From assembly GCA_963978905.1 (NCBI GenBank), contig OZ022261.1, positions 16,279,475-16,343,474 on the forward strand: 64,000 nt of DNA. The letters run 5' to 3'. The stretch's first letter is position 1. Every line of letters starts with the position of its first letter. Below, in pieces: positions 1 through 10,804 of the stretch. The stretch comes from Trichostrongylus colubriformis. Its lineage: Eukaryota > Nematoda > Chromadorea > Rhabditida > Trichostrongylidae. The notes below the pieces were generated by a model that saw nothing but the letters and a program-made list of their open reading frames with translations, had not been told where the DNA came from and did no database searches. Made by a program: the position numbers and the translations under genes.

Positions 1-1790
1 CGCTAAAAAGGGAAAGGGGTGAAGGCGAGTTGATGGTGTTCATCGCAGGTAGAGAGATTCGCCTTCAGGAGCGGAGCATCAATACATGAAGTCGTGTTCA
101 CTCATGAGAAATTATACTTCCTCTACATAGCGCTCTGGGGAGCGGGTAAAAGCCGAGCAGTGTTTAACCGTGACAAAAATATATCACGTTAAAAGGGTAG
201 ACGGAGCCTGTGCTGGGATATTGGTTGAAAACATTGGTTTTTGAGAGGAAGGATGATAACGGCTTATCAGCCATAACATTGAGTGAGTGCCCAAGAAGTT
301 GGAATCCTGTCCAAGATGTACAGAGCGTACACGGACTCCGCACACAGCAAGCGGGGTGTGCGCTGCATTGTCCTCGGATTAGTGCCGAAATTCTGTAATT
401 CGTCTCAAAATTGCCCGGACATCGGGAGAGGGTGGACCAAGATGCGATCCGAGTATATGTAGCAGTTGAGAGAAGCCCGTCTTCAATGGGCGGAGCGCGC
501 TTCAAGTGGGCTGACCATAAAATTCATAGCCCGGCTCCAGAGCAGTGTAGAGATTGAGAAATAATCGGTGGAAGTCAGCGAGATCTGAGCTGTGTTTTCT
601 GAAGTGAGTGGCGAGCGGCACACAGTGGGCGGAGGAAGCAATCGAAATCGCATTCACTCATAAAACATCATAATTCTTCTCTAGAACGATCTAAGAACCG
701 GGTAAAAATCGAAGTAATGTGTAACAGCTCATGTATCATAAATGATGCCAAATGATCACGTCAGGCAGAGCCTTCGCTACGGTGTTGATTGAAAATGACA
801 GTGTTTGTGCCGAAGGCTGGAAGGCTTATGGACCATACTATTGATTATGTGCCCTAAAAGTTGAAATTACAACATCATGCAGCACCGATCGATATTGATT
901 GAAATGTTGGTTTGTGCAGGAGGTGTCTTTACTACTTTAGTGGACCATGTCATACACCGAATATTTTAACGCGTGACGTGCATTAATATTCGGTGTTTGG
1001 ATGCAAAATTCTGTAATTCCTTCCGAAAAGGCCCAGGGGTCGGGAAAAGGTAGGCCAAAATGAGTTGAGGGTGTACGTAGCAGATGAAGAATACCCGCCT
1101 TCAGTTGGCGGAACACGCTCCACGTAGGTGATGTTTACTACAAGCATTTATAAGCAGCCTTAGGAACAGCCCAGAGACTGCGAAAAAATCGATGAAAATC
1201 AGCGATGTTTAGGTGGTGCTGCACGTCACTGAGGTAGGTGGAAGCCCGCCTACAATGGACGGAACGTGTCGTCAACGATATCGTGCCCACAAAAATAAAA
1301 CACCGCTGCAGAGCGGTCTAGAGCGCCGGAGAAAGCTGAAGTAATTCCAAGCTGCCAGAGTGACAAAAATAATGTCAACTGATCACGGCAGACGGGGCGT
1401 CATCAGGATATCGATTGAAAATATCGGTTTTGTGCGAAACGCTGTAGACGGCTTATGCGCTAAACGCTGCAAACGGCTTATGCGCCGTACCATTGAGGGA
1501 GTGCCCTCATAGAAGATTAAATTCTGGGAATCATCAGCGAATCACACTAGTAGGTGACGCTGTTGAGAAGTTCAATGAAGTCCTATTGGTCGACATCGAT
1601 CGAAATCATAGATCTCTAAGCAAAGAGCTGAAGACAGGTAATGGGATCCCATTGAATGATTACAGTCGCAGAAGTTGATAAACTGTAGCATCATGTGCCA
1701 CGGAACGTAATAGTCGGTTTTCGTACGAAGGGCCGGGCAATGTAATGGACCACATCAGTGGATGGACACAGTTGCAGAGGCTTACATTCT
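1..1790. repeat. Degenerate tandem repeat, about three units of 0.4-0.6 kb
   Basis: The same blocks recur in the same order. A block around 'CTGTAATTC...GCCCGG' lies at about 388-500 and again at 1010-1123. A block with 'GGGTAAAA..CGAAG..GTGT' lies near 130-240, 685-800 and 1310-1430. A short 'CGCCTTCA..GGCGGA' motif recurs near 58, 480, 1094 and 1245. Unit length drifts (about 420, 550, 617 and 630 bases between matched blocks) and identity is only moderate. This is an old, eroded array. No coding sequence is visible; short open frames are incidental. Confidence 0.6.
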
Positions 1791-1799
1791 ATAGCTTAT

Positions 1800-3280
1800 T
1801 GCATGCATATCGAAGCCTTTGTAGTGAAGGTTGTTGATGGATTACCCCTCAGCACAAATGTAAAATCTATTAATTGCCGCCTAACAACTTTGCTGTGAAA
1901 TTCTTTAACACCATTTTGGCCACAGCCCGCTTCGCACCGGTACCCCGTAACGCGATGTAGACCGCGAAGCTCACCTGGCGAAATACAAAAAGAGATAAGC
2001 TTCATAGTTTTATGAGACTACAATTTTCTCTAATGTCAACGCAATCAGAAGGGATGTCAAGCTAAGGGTACAATCCGATATTGTGCAATATCACCATGAT
2101 CACCAATACGATGCCGCGACGTAACCCAGGTATTCCAAGAGCTTGAAGCAGAGAAGGGTATATCGGAACTAGTCCTCACATATCTCACGGCCCTACAGCA
2201 ACCTACATCTACATCATTACGACAAAACATGCTCGCATCCCTAACGTCCACGAGCACTGCACTTACCCACACATATGTCTACACATATGTACCACGGCGA
2301 TTTTTCCACCCTTGTAATATCTGAACTGCTGATAGAAAATCACAATCAAAATAAACGCTTCACATTACGTACTTGAGGTGATACAAGTGAAGTCCTCTTC
2401 GATGGTTCCTCTACTGTCGCCACGGAGAGTTCTCGTCCCCAGCTGCTCCAGATGTCAAACCATCCATTCCAGTGGATGAAGGCCTGTCAAATTTACGTTT
2501 GATATTCACAGTGACAAAACATTTCAAAAACCTCCGATATTCCAATGGAAAAATAACCGGTAAAAACCCAATCAACACGTCCTCGTTGGAGACACTTTAG
2601 GAGTAATTTCGGCAACAGCAGAGGAGGAATGGAATGAAACTACTATCGGAGAGTTATTTTGGCGCTCTTTGCATCTCTGAACGCGGTGATTCGGACGGCG
2701 ATGGCTGCTAACCTACATGCTTGTTTCCCTGCCCTTCATAGCTACTTCGCCATCAGCACCCATCAGACTGGAACGCGTCAAACGAGGATGCGATAAATAC
2801 CAGCGCTTCAACGTTTTTTAAACGCACCATCTATGCAGAGATGTCATCCTACTTTTAATTCCTCTTACAACCCCTAAAATGTATCTAAATCCGCTAAGCA
2901 CTGCAATTCAAAGCGTCTACATGAGCCCCACACAGTACTATACAGATGCCGTACTGCGGTATCACCGTGATTACCATTGTAGTTACCATTGTCACTGGAC
3001 ATAGTCACAAATCTAGATGCTGGACTACCGATTTAGTGCAGCCCTTCTCAAACATGTAACATTGAATGATGGGCTCGACCATTAAACAGTATATATGAAG
3101 AATTATCTATTATTTGTTGCCCATAATAGACAGCCATACAGCTCGAAACTTGCACATATCACGATACGCTGTGCGCACACACACCTAATGCAACAGTTAA
3201 TATTTTAAAAAATTACTACCTTATTCCTCCACGGCTCATGAGTGTACTTCTGCAAGCCAGCACCCAACTATGAGCAGTAA
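1800..3280. other. Intergenic stretch, nothing recognised
   Basis: Both strands carry frequent stops and only short open frames without recognisable motifs. No repeat partner was seen elsewhere in the window. It lies downstream of the CNNM-like exons and may contain that gene's last exon or 3' UTR, but no convincing exon was identified. Confidence 0.4.
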
Positions 3281-3284
3281 TTAC

Positions 3285-5051
3285 CAGGAAAGTGCACTCA
3301 TCACGTACAACCACGGTGTAACCAGGGATAAATCCAAGCTTCTGCAATAAAAACTACGTTTTTCATCATCATTTACATAAAACAACAAGAAGAATGCAAA
3401 TTGTGACTCCAGAACTTTTGAGAATGGCAGCACCTTGGTCGTATCACTGACGAGTGAATTTCTCGAATGGTCAACATCACCCATTGCACGAGCATCAGCT
3501 TCACTTTTAACCACCAAAAGCTCCAACATCTCCGTGCCAAATGCAAACCATGGTCCAGCATCGAACATCATATCGTCCTGTAAAGCAATCAATTCAAGCT
3601 AGCAATCAATTTCGATGAAGCCACATGAAACAGTATTTAAGAAAACCAGTCAATCAAAGAATATTCAGTGAATCTACAATCGAATTAATTTATAAGTTTA
3701 AACTCAAACCCAGCGTATCATTGAACAAACCCGTCCAATTGTGACCAGTGCTCTACCCTCCAGTATAAGGATGAACTTCTCAGAATATTCTTGCTTGGTA
3801 TAAAGTTTCGCAGTTCGAGGAACCACAGCTTTTGCTCATACATATCCGGAAGGTGAGGCAATTCTACCTAAGATTATTTTTTGTAGGAACCCCAATGAGA
3901 CCATTGGGAGTTAGCATAGCTGACATGAGCTTTGAATCCAAATTCGATTAGAACTGTGTAAAGAGATTAATTTTACGATTTACTGTCCAGTCATTGAAAC
4001 ATTCATCTATAAGGTTGCGGCTATACCTTTCGATTCTGCGCTTGGCACGACCGTGCAAATCACGGTTTTGCAAAGTATAATCGTAGCCGTAGCCTAACCG
4101 ATCATACTCTGGAAGAAAATACCGTCTCTATACTAACGAGGAAGAACTTCAGCAGCCGTGACCTCGCTACTGAAATGTGAATGTAAAATATCTAAAACTT
4201 ACGCGACGACGGTGTTGACGGATCAGTTTCTCCAATACCGACTGGCTCATCAAATCAGGACTGAAGGCTTTGTGGTTCGTAGACAGCCATTGCAAAGTCA
4301 CTCATTGCATTTGAACACTAATTACACGGGTAGGTTCATCCGCATCCATGAGGCAAGACAAGTCGGACAAATATCATTAGGACCATAAAGTTATGGCTCA
4401 CAGTAAGTATTATGCATAACAGAATGCTGTTATATTATATTGTTTATCGAAACAATTGAAAACGAAGAAAAGCTAAAATAATAGGAGATTTTAAAAAAAG
4501 AAGGGGGATAAAAATTACCTGTGCGCCACGCCTCCTTGTTCTAATTATCCATCACAGCATCTGCTTCGTCCACAATCTCTGTCTTGAAACAGAAAAAGCA
4601 TCAAATTTTACAGGAGCAATACGAGAAGCATGAGAGAATTCAGAAAAAACACAGTGCTTTTTTACTATGCGCTGTTCTTCACTTTGAGGTAACGACGTTC
4701 CATGAACTAACCTGTAGAATCTCCTCCACGATATCTTCCAGTGTCACCACCCCTACGAGTTCATATGTTGGATCACTATCTTCAGCAGAAACGATACGCT
4801 GAACCATAGCTAAGTGATAGTCGCCCTGCAAAAACAATCTCCTTTGTAGTGGTGACATCGAACGATTTTCATCAGCACTAACAGAACCTTCTTGAACTCT
4901 TCTAACATAACACGCAAGGGTGTGTCTTCCATGACAAAGTGAAGCGGATGCTGATGGTAGCCGCAAACTGTCTGTATCGTAAAATTATCATCCGGATCCA
5001 GAAGAGCGAGATCTTTCACAAATAAAAGTGACACCACATTGTTACGATCAC
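3285..5051 (-). pseudogene. CNNM-type metal transporter (partial): second CBS-domain region and cNMP-binding-like region, with two lesions
   Basis: Six minus-strand exon pieces, five with clear splice signals: 5051-4888, 4825-4712, 4582-4519, about 4363-4203, about 3834-3731, 3577-3434, plus 3341-3285. The first two carry the CNNM/ancient-conserved-domain CBS signature ([25 protein letters not shown], then AMVQR and [11 protein letters not shown]). Later pieces carry [15 protein letters not shown] and FDAGPWFAFGTEML, typical of the cyclic-nucleotide-binding-like domain, ending ECTFL. The 4826-4887 intron is 62 nt, phase 0. CNNM proteins are membrane proteins linked to Mg2+ transport. The N-terminal DUF21 membrane part was not found. 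Two lesions: the 64-nt exon 4582-4519 reads cleanly only if one base near 4543-4546 is ignored, and a TGA at 4302-4304 sits inside the VTLQWLST-type helix. I found no good acceptor for the 4363-4203 exon. It is a decaying gene or contains assembly errors. Confidence 0.8.
4826..4887 (-). other. Short intron (62 nt) in the CNNM-like gene
   Basis: On the minus strand the exon ends AAG and the intron starts GTTCTG. It ends TTTTTGCAG before GGCGAC. Splicing joins LEEFKK to [10 protein letters not shown] in phase 0, as expected for CNNM proteins. The size and the T-rich acceptor fit nematode introns. Confidence 0.8.
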
Positions 5052-5387
5052 CTGAAAAGGAATACCCTAAGTCATGTCGAGTAATCTACCCGTTAAACGC
5101 TAAGTATAAGAAGAGAACGAAAAGCAGTCAGACGTCTTCTCTGTAGACGAACATTCGAGTTCAGAAAGGATCATCTGTGGCGAGGAAAAAAAAACGTTTT
5201 GGTTCTTTATTGCGATCTCGCTTCCTCGCATCCACTGGGCGAGTTGCTGCGGGGTCACGGCAACGTTCGCGGCTGGCTGACATAGCCCCTCGCCGTTTGC
5301 ATCTGCCCCTCAGCGGCTAGTGATGCAGATTGAGAGAAAGGAAAGAAGTTTTTGGGTTCCCCTTTGTCTTTTGCCGTTTTACAACGT

Positions 5388-5645
5388 TCTCAGGGGGTGT
5401 GTACCCTTATGTCCGGATGTCGCACTGCGGCATGTTGCAAGCGAAGCGATGCGGACGAGCTAAAGGCACCACGTTGTTGGGTCCCGAAGCGATTAGAAGT
5501 CAACTGCGTATCGCACCCCCACCATTACGTTTAATCGTTCTGAGACCCAACTACCGCGACGCGCCTAGCTTGCACACACTGTGTCGCACGCCGCTCGTCG
5601 TCATGCGGCGTCCTGATGTAAGGGTACACACCCGCTCTCAGGTGT
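5388..5645. repeat. Foldback repeat with ~100-bp imperfect arms
   Basis: The left arm (about 5388-5492) starts CTCAGGGGGTGTGTACCC and ends GTTGGGTCCCGAAGCGATT. The right arm (about 5533-5642) is its imperfect reverse complement, with ACCCAAC near its start and GGGTACACACCCGCTCTCAGG at its end. The spacer is about 40 bases. It has no coding capacity and resembles a MITE-like foldback. Target-site duplication not established. Confidence 0.65.
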
Positions 5646-7007
5646 TGCACTGCTGAGCACACCGACGGCCATATTCCACCATCTATTCCACAATTCACAT
5701 AACCATTCCACAATCTGCCAAAATTAAACCATTCCACAATCTGCCAAAATTACTTCTAGTGGTGGGGAGGTTTTCCTCACTCGAGAAAGAAAGTCCCCAG
5801 GGTCAATAAACATGAAGGCACGTAGCTGAATCCCAAGACAGACAAAAGTATATAGATGCGGCCTCCCACCGCATTCCCCATGGAGTCGCGTCCAATGACG
5901 CTCGTGACACACGACTGCTATACACGAAAGTGCGAGATGGCAAGAGTAGCAAGCGAGCGGAAATTGTGTACGTTAAGCGTGGCAGGCTTTTGTAAACTTG
6001 CTACTGCGTAGCGTGACTAGCGTGCATGCCTTGTGCGTGGTGTTTTCGCACAGTCCAGACTCACGATTTTTACGTGCGCAATGTTGCCATTGACGTGCTG
6101 CGGTACGATGAGCATGATTGCAGCGCGTGCTATTGTCCACCTCTACAGACGGCAGACTCCCCCGCTGAGAGTATTCCGTCCGCAGAGACGGAGCCTCCGG
6201 GCAGGCCGGTTATGACGCTAAGCGAGCAAAGGAATTGGCGAAACAGTTTGCACACGCGACAAACGGTGATGTTGAGTGCCGTACTGCTTGTACGTTTAGA
6301 TAACTACAGGGGGTGTCTTTGGTCAGGTGCGTGCGCGTGCTGGTATGATTTTAAATAGACAGTGTACTGTTATTTATAACGGGTGTAAATATACCTTGGG
6401 AGAATGGTGAGTGCGGTATACAAGCTGCTGTGGAAAAAATGGGCAGCATAAATATGGTGTACTCACAAATAGAGAAAGGGTACCGTGCGCGTAGTTATTT
6501 GGAGCTGACGATACTGACGTCGCTAAGATGTTAAAAATGACGTTTGATAGTCAGTATGCCACAGCTGCGTACTTGCCCCAGTCCGTGGTGGACAATGAGC
6601 GAGTGCGCTTAAGTTGAATAACTGCGCTCACGGGGGTAATAAATGGCATGAAAGCAGTAAAATGATAATTGAAGTGACAAAAATGCACATGGATTGAGAA
6701 ACAGTACACTGTGATTAAAAACGAACGCTAAATAACGCATGGATCCTGACCTGACCAAAGATAAAGTTTTGCAGCTGACGTTGTTGACGTATATAGGAAT
6801 ACCACTGTAGTAAGGTGATGTGGAGATGGTACGAAATGGAGCAAAGGACGTAGAGTGCTAAATGAGCGATTAGTGATGCGTAGATGGATCTAAAAGCACC
6901 GAATTAGCACTAGTGCGCTGAGTTGGACTTGGAGCGCACATTCTTACAAGCAAGATTACACCGCTGAGTAAGTTATTGCGCGGATGAACATTTAAAGGCA
7001 CAATAGG
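5646..7007. other. Stretch without recognised gene; may hold the 3' end of the BEL/Pao element
   Basis: No coding motif was found. It lies directly 3' of the minus-strand BEL/Pao remnant, so its 3' untranslated part or LTR should be here. I could not match any block to the sequence upstream of gag (10.42-12.4 kb), so no LTR pair is claimed. Confidence 0.35.
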
Positions 7008-7162
7008 CTAACGGATAAACTTGTGATGAGTTTTAGCAACCCGCGGTGGTTGCGTCCTTTGCGGCGGCGATTTTTGGGCAGCGGTATGAGAGTTGGTGTT
7101 GCGCTGATTTTGGGTATTGCTCGCTCTGATTTCCAGAGGGTACAGATGCGCTAACGAACGTG

Positions 7163-7546
7163 TTAATATTTGACCGCTTGCTGTTCGAACATCTGCGGAA
7201 CGCGATTTTTTGTCTGCGGCGCTAGATTGACTTTGACAACGAGACCTAAAGGCCAATGGCTCCTTGGTAGTTTGTCGTCCGCGATTATGACGACGTCGTT
7301 TTCGCAAGGTGGAGCCGTGGTGTATTTAGGCTGCTTCATGCGCAACTGGTGGCGTTCTTGCAAGGCTGAAAGATACTCTGTGTGCCATAAATTCCAGAAG
7401 TGATTAAGAACTTTGAGCGACTCTTTATACCAGTCTGTCAGCTTGTGCGCTGTGGTAGCGTACTCGCTGGACAGATGGTCTGACTGCGGCAATTGAAGTT
7501 CGACTTCTGGTGAAGTGAAGTCGATTGGTCTAAGCGCGCTAAGCAC
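7163..7546 (-). CDS. BEL/Pao pol C-terminal tail (DUF5641-like)
   Basis: LNHFWNLWHTEYLSALQERH and VVIIADDKLPRSHWPLG are the conserved blocks of the domain that follows integrase in Pao elements. It overlaps the truncated RT frame by 8 bases, which places the internal deletion junction at about 7540-7550. Function of this tail is not well known; the SH3-like fold near integrase is family knowledge. Confidence 0.8.
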   Translation of the reverse strand: MLSALRPIDFTSPEVELQLPQSDHLSSEYATTAHKLTDWYKESLKVLNHFWNLWHTEYLSALQERHQLRMKQPKYTTAPPCENDVVIIADDKLPRSHWPLGLVVKVNLAPQTKNRVPQMFEQQAVKY

Positions 7547-7832
7547 CCCGAGTCTTAGACGACGCGTCGAAGACTATGCGAAGTTTAGTCGTCGATGAGG
7601 ACTCTTTGTAGACCGCTTGATGAGGATTATAGTAGACGCGGTGATCATCGTAAACGTGTTCGTCAACCTCCTCTATAAACCCTGCTTTCAAATGATCCTC
7701 GATTGTGCTGACGTATTGTTTCCAAGCAGAAGGAACTTTGTGGAGGCGTTGATATTGACTGACCAAGCGACAATATGCTAACTGTTTGTTATCTAGCAAC
7801 TTTGGATGTGAAGCTTTCCAAGGAAACTGCAC
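7539..7832 (-). CDS. BEL/Pao reverse transcriptase, N-terminal fragment
   Basis: The peptide carries GFIEEVDE, VYYNPHQAVYKESSSTTKLRI and VFDASSKT, the conserved entry of the Pao RT. It stops six codons later. Nothing of the palm, thumb or RNase H follows; the next sequence is the C-terminal pol tail in another frame. The fragment is non-functional. Confidence 0.8.
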   Translation of the reverse strand: MQFPWKASHPKLLDNKQLAYCRLVSQYQRLHKVPSAWKQYVSTIEDHLKAGFIEEVDEHVYDDHRVYYNPHQAVYKESSSTTKLRIVFDASSKTRGA

Positions 7833-8548
7833 ATAAAGGAAACCGTTAATAAATTTGGATAGTAGATAAATAAATTTAGATAGTAAGTATAAAACTGGTT
7901 GAGAATATTAGCATTGAGCTCGTCGTCTGCCTTAGTATCATGGCTATCTGTAATTCCTAAAGAGTCAAGTGACCAGAGTCGCCTTGCGATCTCATCGTCT
8001 GCCTTGGATGATGTATGCACTTCATCGGTATCTGGTCTCTTCGGTATCCCGACAGAAAAACCGAATTGCCCGATACGACGGTGCCGAACCTTGTATATGT
8101 CAGTACCATACCCGAGGGCAAGCAACTGGGGGTTCCTGTAGGAGAACGTCCAGTAGTTGTCAATGCCGATGAGTATGTCTGGCAATACCGGACGAGAGGA
8201 AGTGCACGATGGAATCGGTAGGCGGTTGTCTCTGAGAAACTTGAAATCTGCGTCGGATAGCCGTGGCGGAACTTGCGTTGATGTTATGATGTCTTTACTT
8301 GTTAAATGGACTCTTAATATACGATCAGAAGAGTCGAGTAGGTCGACGTCGACAACTCCCGTCACTTCCGTGGTCTCGTGACCGCCGAAAGTGAGGAAGG
8401 TGCGTTCTTTTTTATCGTATATTGAAAGACGTAACCGATGCGCAGTACTAGTAGTGATGAAGCTGTTCTGTGCTCCTGGATCCAGAAGCAGAACAACTTC
8501 CTCAACGTATGACGTATTATAAGTGTAGGCGTTGGCTTTGACAAGCAT
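7793..8548 (-). CDS. BEL/Pao aspartic protease region (DUF1758-like)
   Basis: LLLDPGAQNSFITTSTAHRL is the protease active-site block. The usual Asp-Thr/Ser-Gly triad reads Asp-Pro-Gly here, which would probably cripple catalysis. PDILIGIDNYWTF further on is the conserved second block of Pao proteases. This domain cleaves the Gag-Pol precursor. The end of the frame drifts into non-conserved sequence with low-complexity Tyr/Asn/Leu, suggesting a frameshift before the RT start at 7832. Confidence 0.75.
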   Translation of the reverse strand: MLVKANAYTYNTSYVEEVVLLLDPGAQNSFITTSTAHRLRLSIYDKKERTFLTFGGHETTEVTGVVDVDLLDSSDRILRVHLTSKDIITSTQVPPRLSDADFKFLRDNRLPIPSCTSSRPVLPDILIGIDNYWTFSYRNPQLLALGYGTDIYKVRHRRIGQFGFSVGIPKRPDTDEVHTSSKADDEIARRLWSLDSLGITDSHDTKADDELNANILNQFYTYYLNLFIYYPNLLTVSFMCSFLGKLHIQSC

Positions 8549-8812
8549 TAACGCGGCCTTAGCTACTTCACGTTGAGCACTGCGCGACTGATAGCAATGG
8601 TTAAGTTGTTGTAGCTCCGAATCGGAGTCTTGCGCTTGATGTTGAAACGCATTGGGGTGTGGAGAACCTGCACGCCAACCAGATTGGGTGTCCCTAACAG
8701 GGCTATAAAAGACGCGGTTTTTAGGCGACGTACATGTTACCCTGTTGGGTGAACGACTTTGGCGCCTTGCTGGAGAGTAAGCCCGTGGGCTACTATCACG
8801 ACGACGGTTGTT

Positions 8813-9346
8813 TCAAGTTGGAGAACGAGAGTAGCCACTGTCGGCGTATCCTCTGCGATGGTGTCGATCTTGTGATGGACTTCTGGAAGGATACCGATCT
8901 CTTGATGGAGAACGGTAGTCTCGTCTGTCGCGCCTGTAATCGTCCCTGCGCGACCGGTGGTAGTCGTGCCGGTATGGACTACGGTGCCTGCGATGATCGT
9001 GTGAGCCGTTTCCGCAGAGGAGTTCGTGATGATCCCCTGAGCAGCGTTTGCAAGGAGGATACCGACAACTACGACGTGAATGGCCCTGGCTCAGACATCT
9101 CCAACAAAGACCGAGTTGCATTGCAATGTTTGCGCGCGCGTCGCGTGGTATATTAACATGGCAATAGCGTGTTTGGTGGTCATTGGAACCGCAAAAGCTA
9201 CAGTTGCTGTAACCACGTTGTGGGGAATACGAGCGTGACCTTGTGCGTTGGTTACTAGATGTGTTATTAACGGAGTAGCTATCTTTGAGAGTTGTCGTAT
9301 CTTCGTACTTTTCCCTCGAGGCGATGATGTTGTCCAGATGGTGCAT
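8813..9346 (-). CDS. BEL/Pao Gag nucleocapsid part with three zinc knuckles
   Basis: In frame with the upstream Gag piece, separated only by a TAG and nine codons. CSFCGSNDHQTRYC and CWRCLSQGHSRRSC are CX2CX4HX4C knuckles. CKRCSGDHHELLC is a CX2CX3HX4C variant, as usual in Pao elements. The tail is rich in Arg, Asp, His and Ser (RDRRDYRSPSRDRYPS-like). Knuckles bind the element's RNA. A second stop ends this frame at 8815-8813. The protease frame that follows is the same frame, so stops rather than frameshifts break this stretch. Confidence 0.75.
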   Translation of the reverse strand: MHHLDNIIASREKYEDTTTLKDSYSVNNTSSNQRTRSRSYSPQRGYSNCSFCGSNDHQTRYCHVNIPRDARANIAMQLGLCWRCLSQGHSRRSCRYPPCKRCSGDHHELLCGNGSHDHRRHRSPYRHDYHRSRRDDYRRDRRDYRSPSRDRYPSRSPSQDRHHRRGYADSGYSRSPT

Positions 9347-9376
9347 GATTTGATGTAAGTCAAAGTCTGCACCTGA

Positions 9377-10423
9377 CTAGAATTCAAAATCGTGGAGTTT
9401 CTGTTGTATTTCCGAGGGATATTTACTTCTCACCAGATCTAGTATCGGCAAGACTGTACGAAAATCTTCGAACTTTCGTAGGCCACGAAGGATACCCGAT
9501 ATGCGGAACCACGTATTGCGTAAGTCTGTGCCCGTGTTACTAGCTGTTGGTAGCTGCTGTAGCTGCTTGTGTAGCACAGCGCGGGTCTTGTGCGGCCGGT
9601 CGTACCGTTTCTTGAGTGCCCTTACTAGTTCATAGTAATTGCACTCGTCAGGATCTAAATCCTGCAGCACGATTTGTGCGTCGCCTTTGAGCAAACCTTG
9701 CAAGTAGAGAAACTTGAATGTTGTGCTTATGCTGTGATCGTCATGCACCGCAATTTCGAATGCGCGCCAAAAACGATGAAATTGCGTAATATCGCCAGTA
9801 AATGGTTCAAGCGTAAGTTTTCCCAATTGCACTGATGGTTGACTTGAGGTTTGCTGGCTGGCGCACGTGGCTGAATTGGCTTCTACTGCGTCACGAAGTG
9901 GGGTGTCTCTCAGAGGTGTCTGAGAGCGCGGGGACTGCGTGCGTGAATTAGTCTGGACGCGCATATGAGTTTCTTCCTGCTGCCCAACGTCCCGAGCCTG
10001 CCTATGTTCCTGTGGGTGGTCTGCTGGTCTTGACCGAAGATGTTCGCTGCGTGCGCATGCTTCCTCCAGGTTTGCGTGGAGTACATGAATAAGGCGTTCA
10101 GCAGTTACGATTGACTCCTCGACCCTGGATTCCTGCATGTATTCTACGTACGCGTCGTTGTCGGCTTCTTTGTTACCTGAATTACCAACGTAAGCTAAGA
10201 AGGCTTGCTGTCTTTCTTTCATCACACGTAGAACTGCTCGCATATTCGTCAAATGTGTTCGAAGCGAGTCTTGGCGATGTTCGAGAAGTTGACGTTCCTC
10301 ATCAAGCGACACGGATTCATTATTAAACGGATTGAGAAGCTCTTGTGGTACCTTACCTCTAGCAGCTTCTAACGAAGTATGCGCCTTGGTTAGGTTTGCT
10401 TTGCATGCGCCGATGGTTGCCAT
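9377..10423 (-). CDS. BEL/Pao Gag, N-terminal part (DUF1759-like)
   Basis: I place the start at the ATG at 10423-10421 (protein begins MATIGACKANLTKAHTSL). The open frame runs further upstream to 10804, but that part is arginine/serine/cysteine-rich and not gag-like. The first ~200 residues are a charged helical region. The last ~130 residues hold LTLEPFTGDITQFHRFWRAF, the hallmark of the DUF1759 domain in Pao-family Gag, which assembles the particle. The frame ends at a TAG at 9379-9377. The same reading frame continues past this stop into the zinc-knuckle part, so the stop looks like a nonsense change inside one Gag. Confidence 0.8.
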   Translation of the reverse strand: MATIGACKANLTKAHTSLEAARGKVPQELLNPFNNESVSLDEERQLLEHRQDSLRTHLTNMRAVLRVMKERQQAFLAYVGNSGNKEADNDAYVEYMQESRVEESIVTAERLIHVLHANLEEACARSEHLRSRPADHPQEHRQARDVGQQEETHMRVQTNSRTQSPRSQTPLRDTPLRDAVEANSATCASQQTSSQPSVQLGKLTLEPFTGDITQFHRFWRAFEIAVHDDHSISTTFKFLYLQGLLKGDAQIVLQDLDPDECNYYELVRALKKRYDRPHKTRAVLHKQLQQLPTASNTGTDLRNTWFRISGILRGLRKFEDFRTVLPILDLVRSKYPSEIQQKLHDFEF

Positions 10424-10804
10424 GAATACACAATGGTGGCAGGAGGTGGTTACTGCCCAACCTAAATTTAAAATGGGGAAACATGAGAAGACGTCATGCC
10501 GTGGGACGGCTCCGGCCGTGAGCCTCCCGCGGCCAGAAGTCGACGTGGGTATGCGACGATGGCCTTGAACAACAATGACCGGCATCAAGAAGGTAGATGA
10601 CGTAGACAACAAGTGAAGCAAACGGGACGATGTGGTCAAACGTAGACATGAGTGCACTGTGTGTGCGGGTCGGCGGTTGGTTTCGTGAAGTCCCACGCAA
10701 GGCGGACAGCCAGGAACGAGCGCGGATGATAAATCAGAGACCACACAGATGCCAACGGTCCGAAGATACGGCCTGGATAGACGTGAGCTGACGGGCGGGG
10801 TCAC

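Larger units (their letters stand above)
7163..10423 (-). mobile_element. BEL/Pao LTR retrotransposon, internally deleted
   Basis: Minus-strand order: Gag DUF1759-type domain (10423-9377), three zinc knuckles (within 9346-8813), DUF1758-type aspartic protease (8548-7793), the start of RT (7832-7539), then directly a DUF5641-type pol tail (7546-7163). The RT palm with its catalytic aspartates, RNase H and the whole integrase are missing, so roughly 3 kb of pol is absent at about 7540-7546. The frame is also broken: stops separate gag, knuckles and protease, and the RT start is in another frame. No LTR pair could be found. The element could move only if supplied in trans, and it is more likely a dead relic. 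Confidence 0.85.

Noticed and set aside
10424..10804. Upstream extension of the BEL/Pao Gag open frame to 10804 (minus)
   Set aside because: The extra ~127 residues are unlike Gag and low in conserved character; the MATIGACK start fits the family better.
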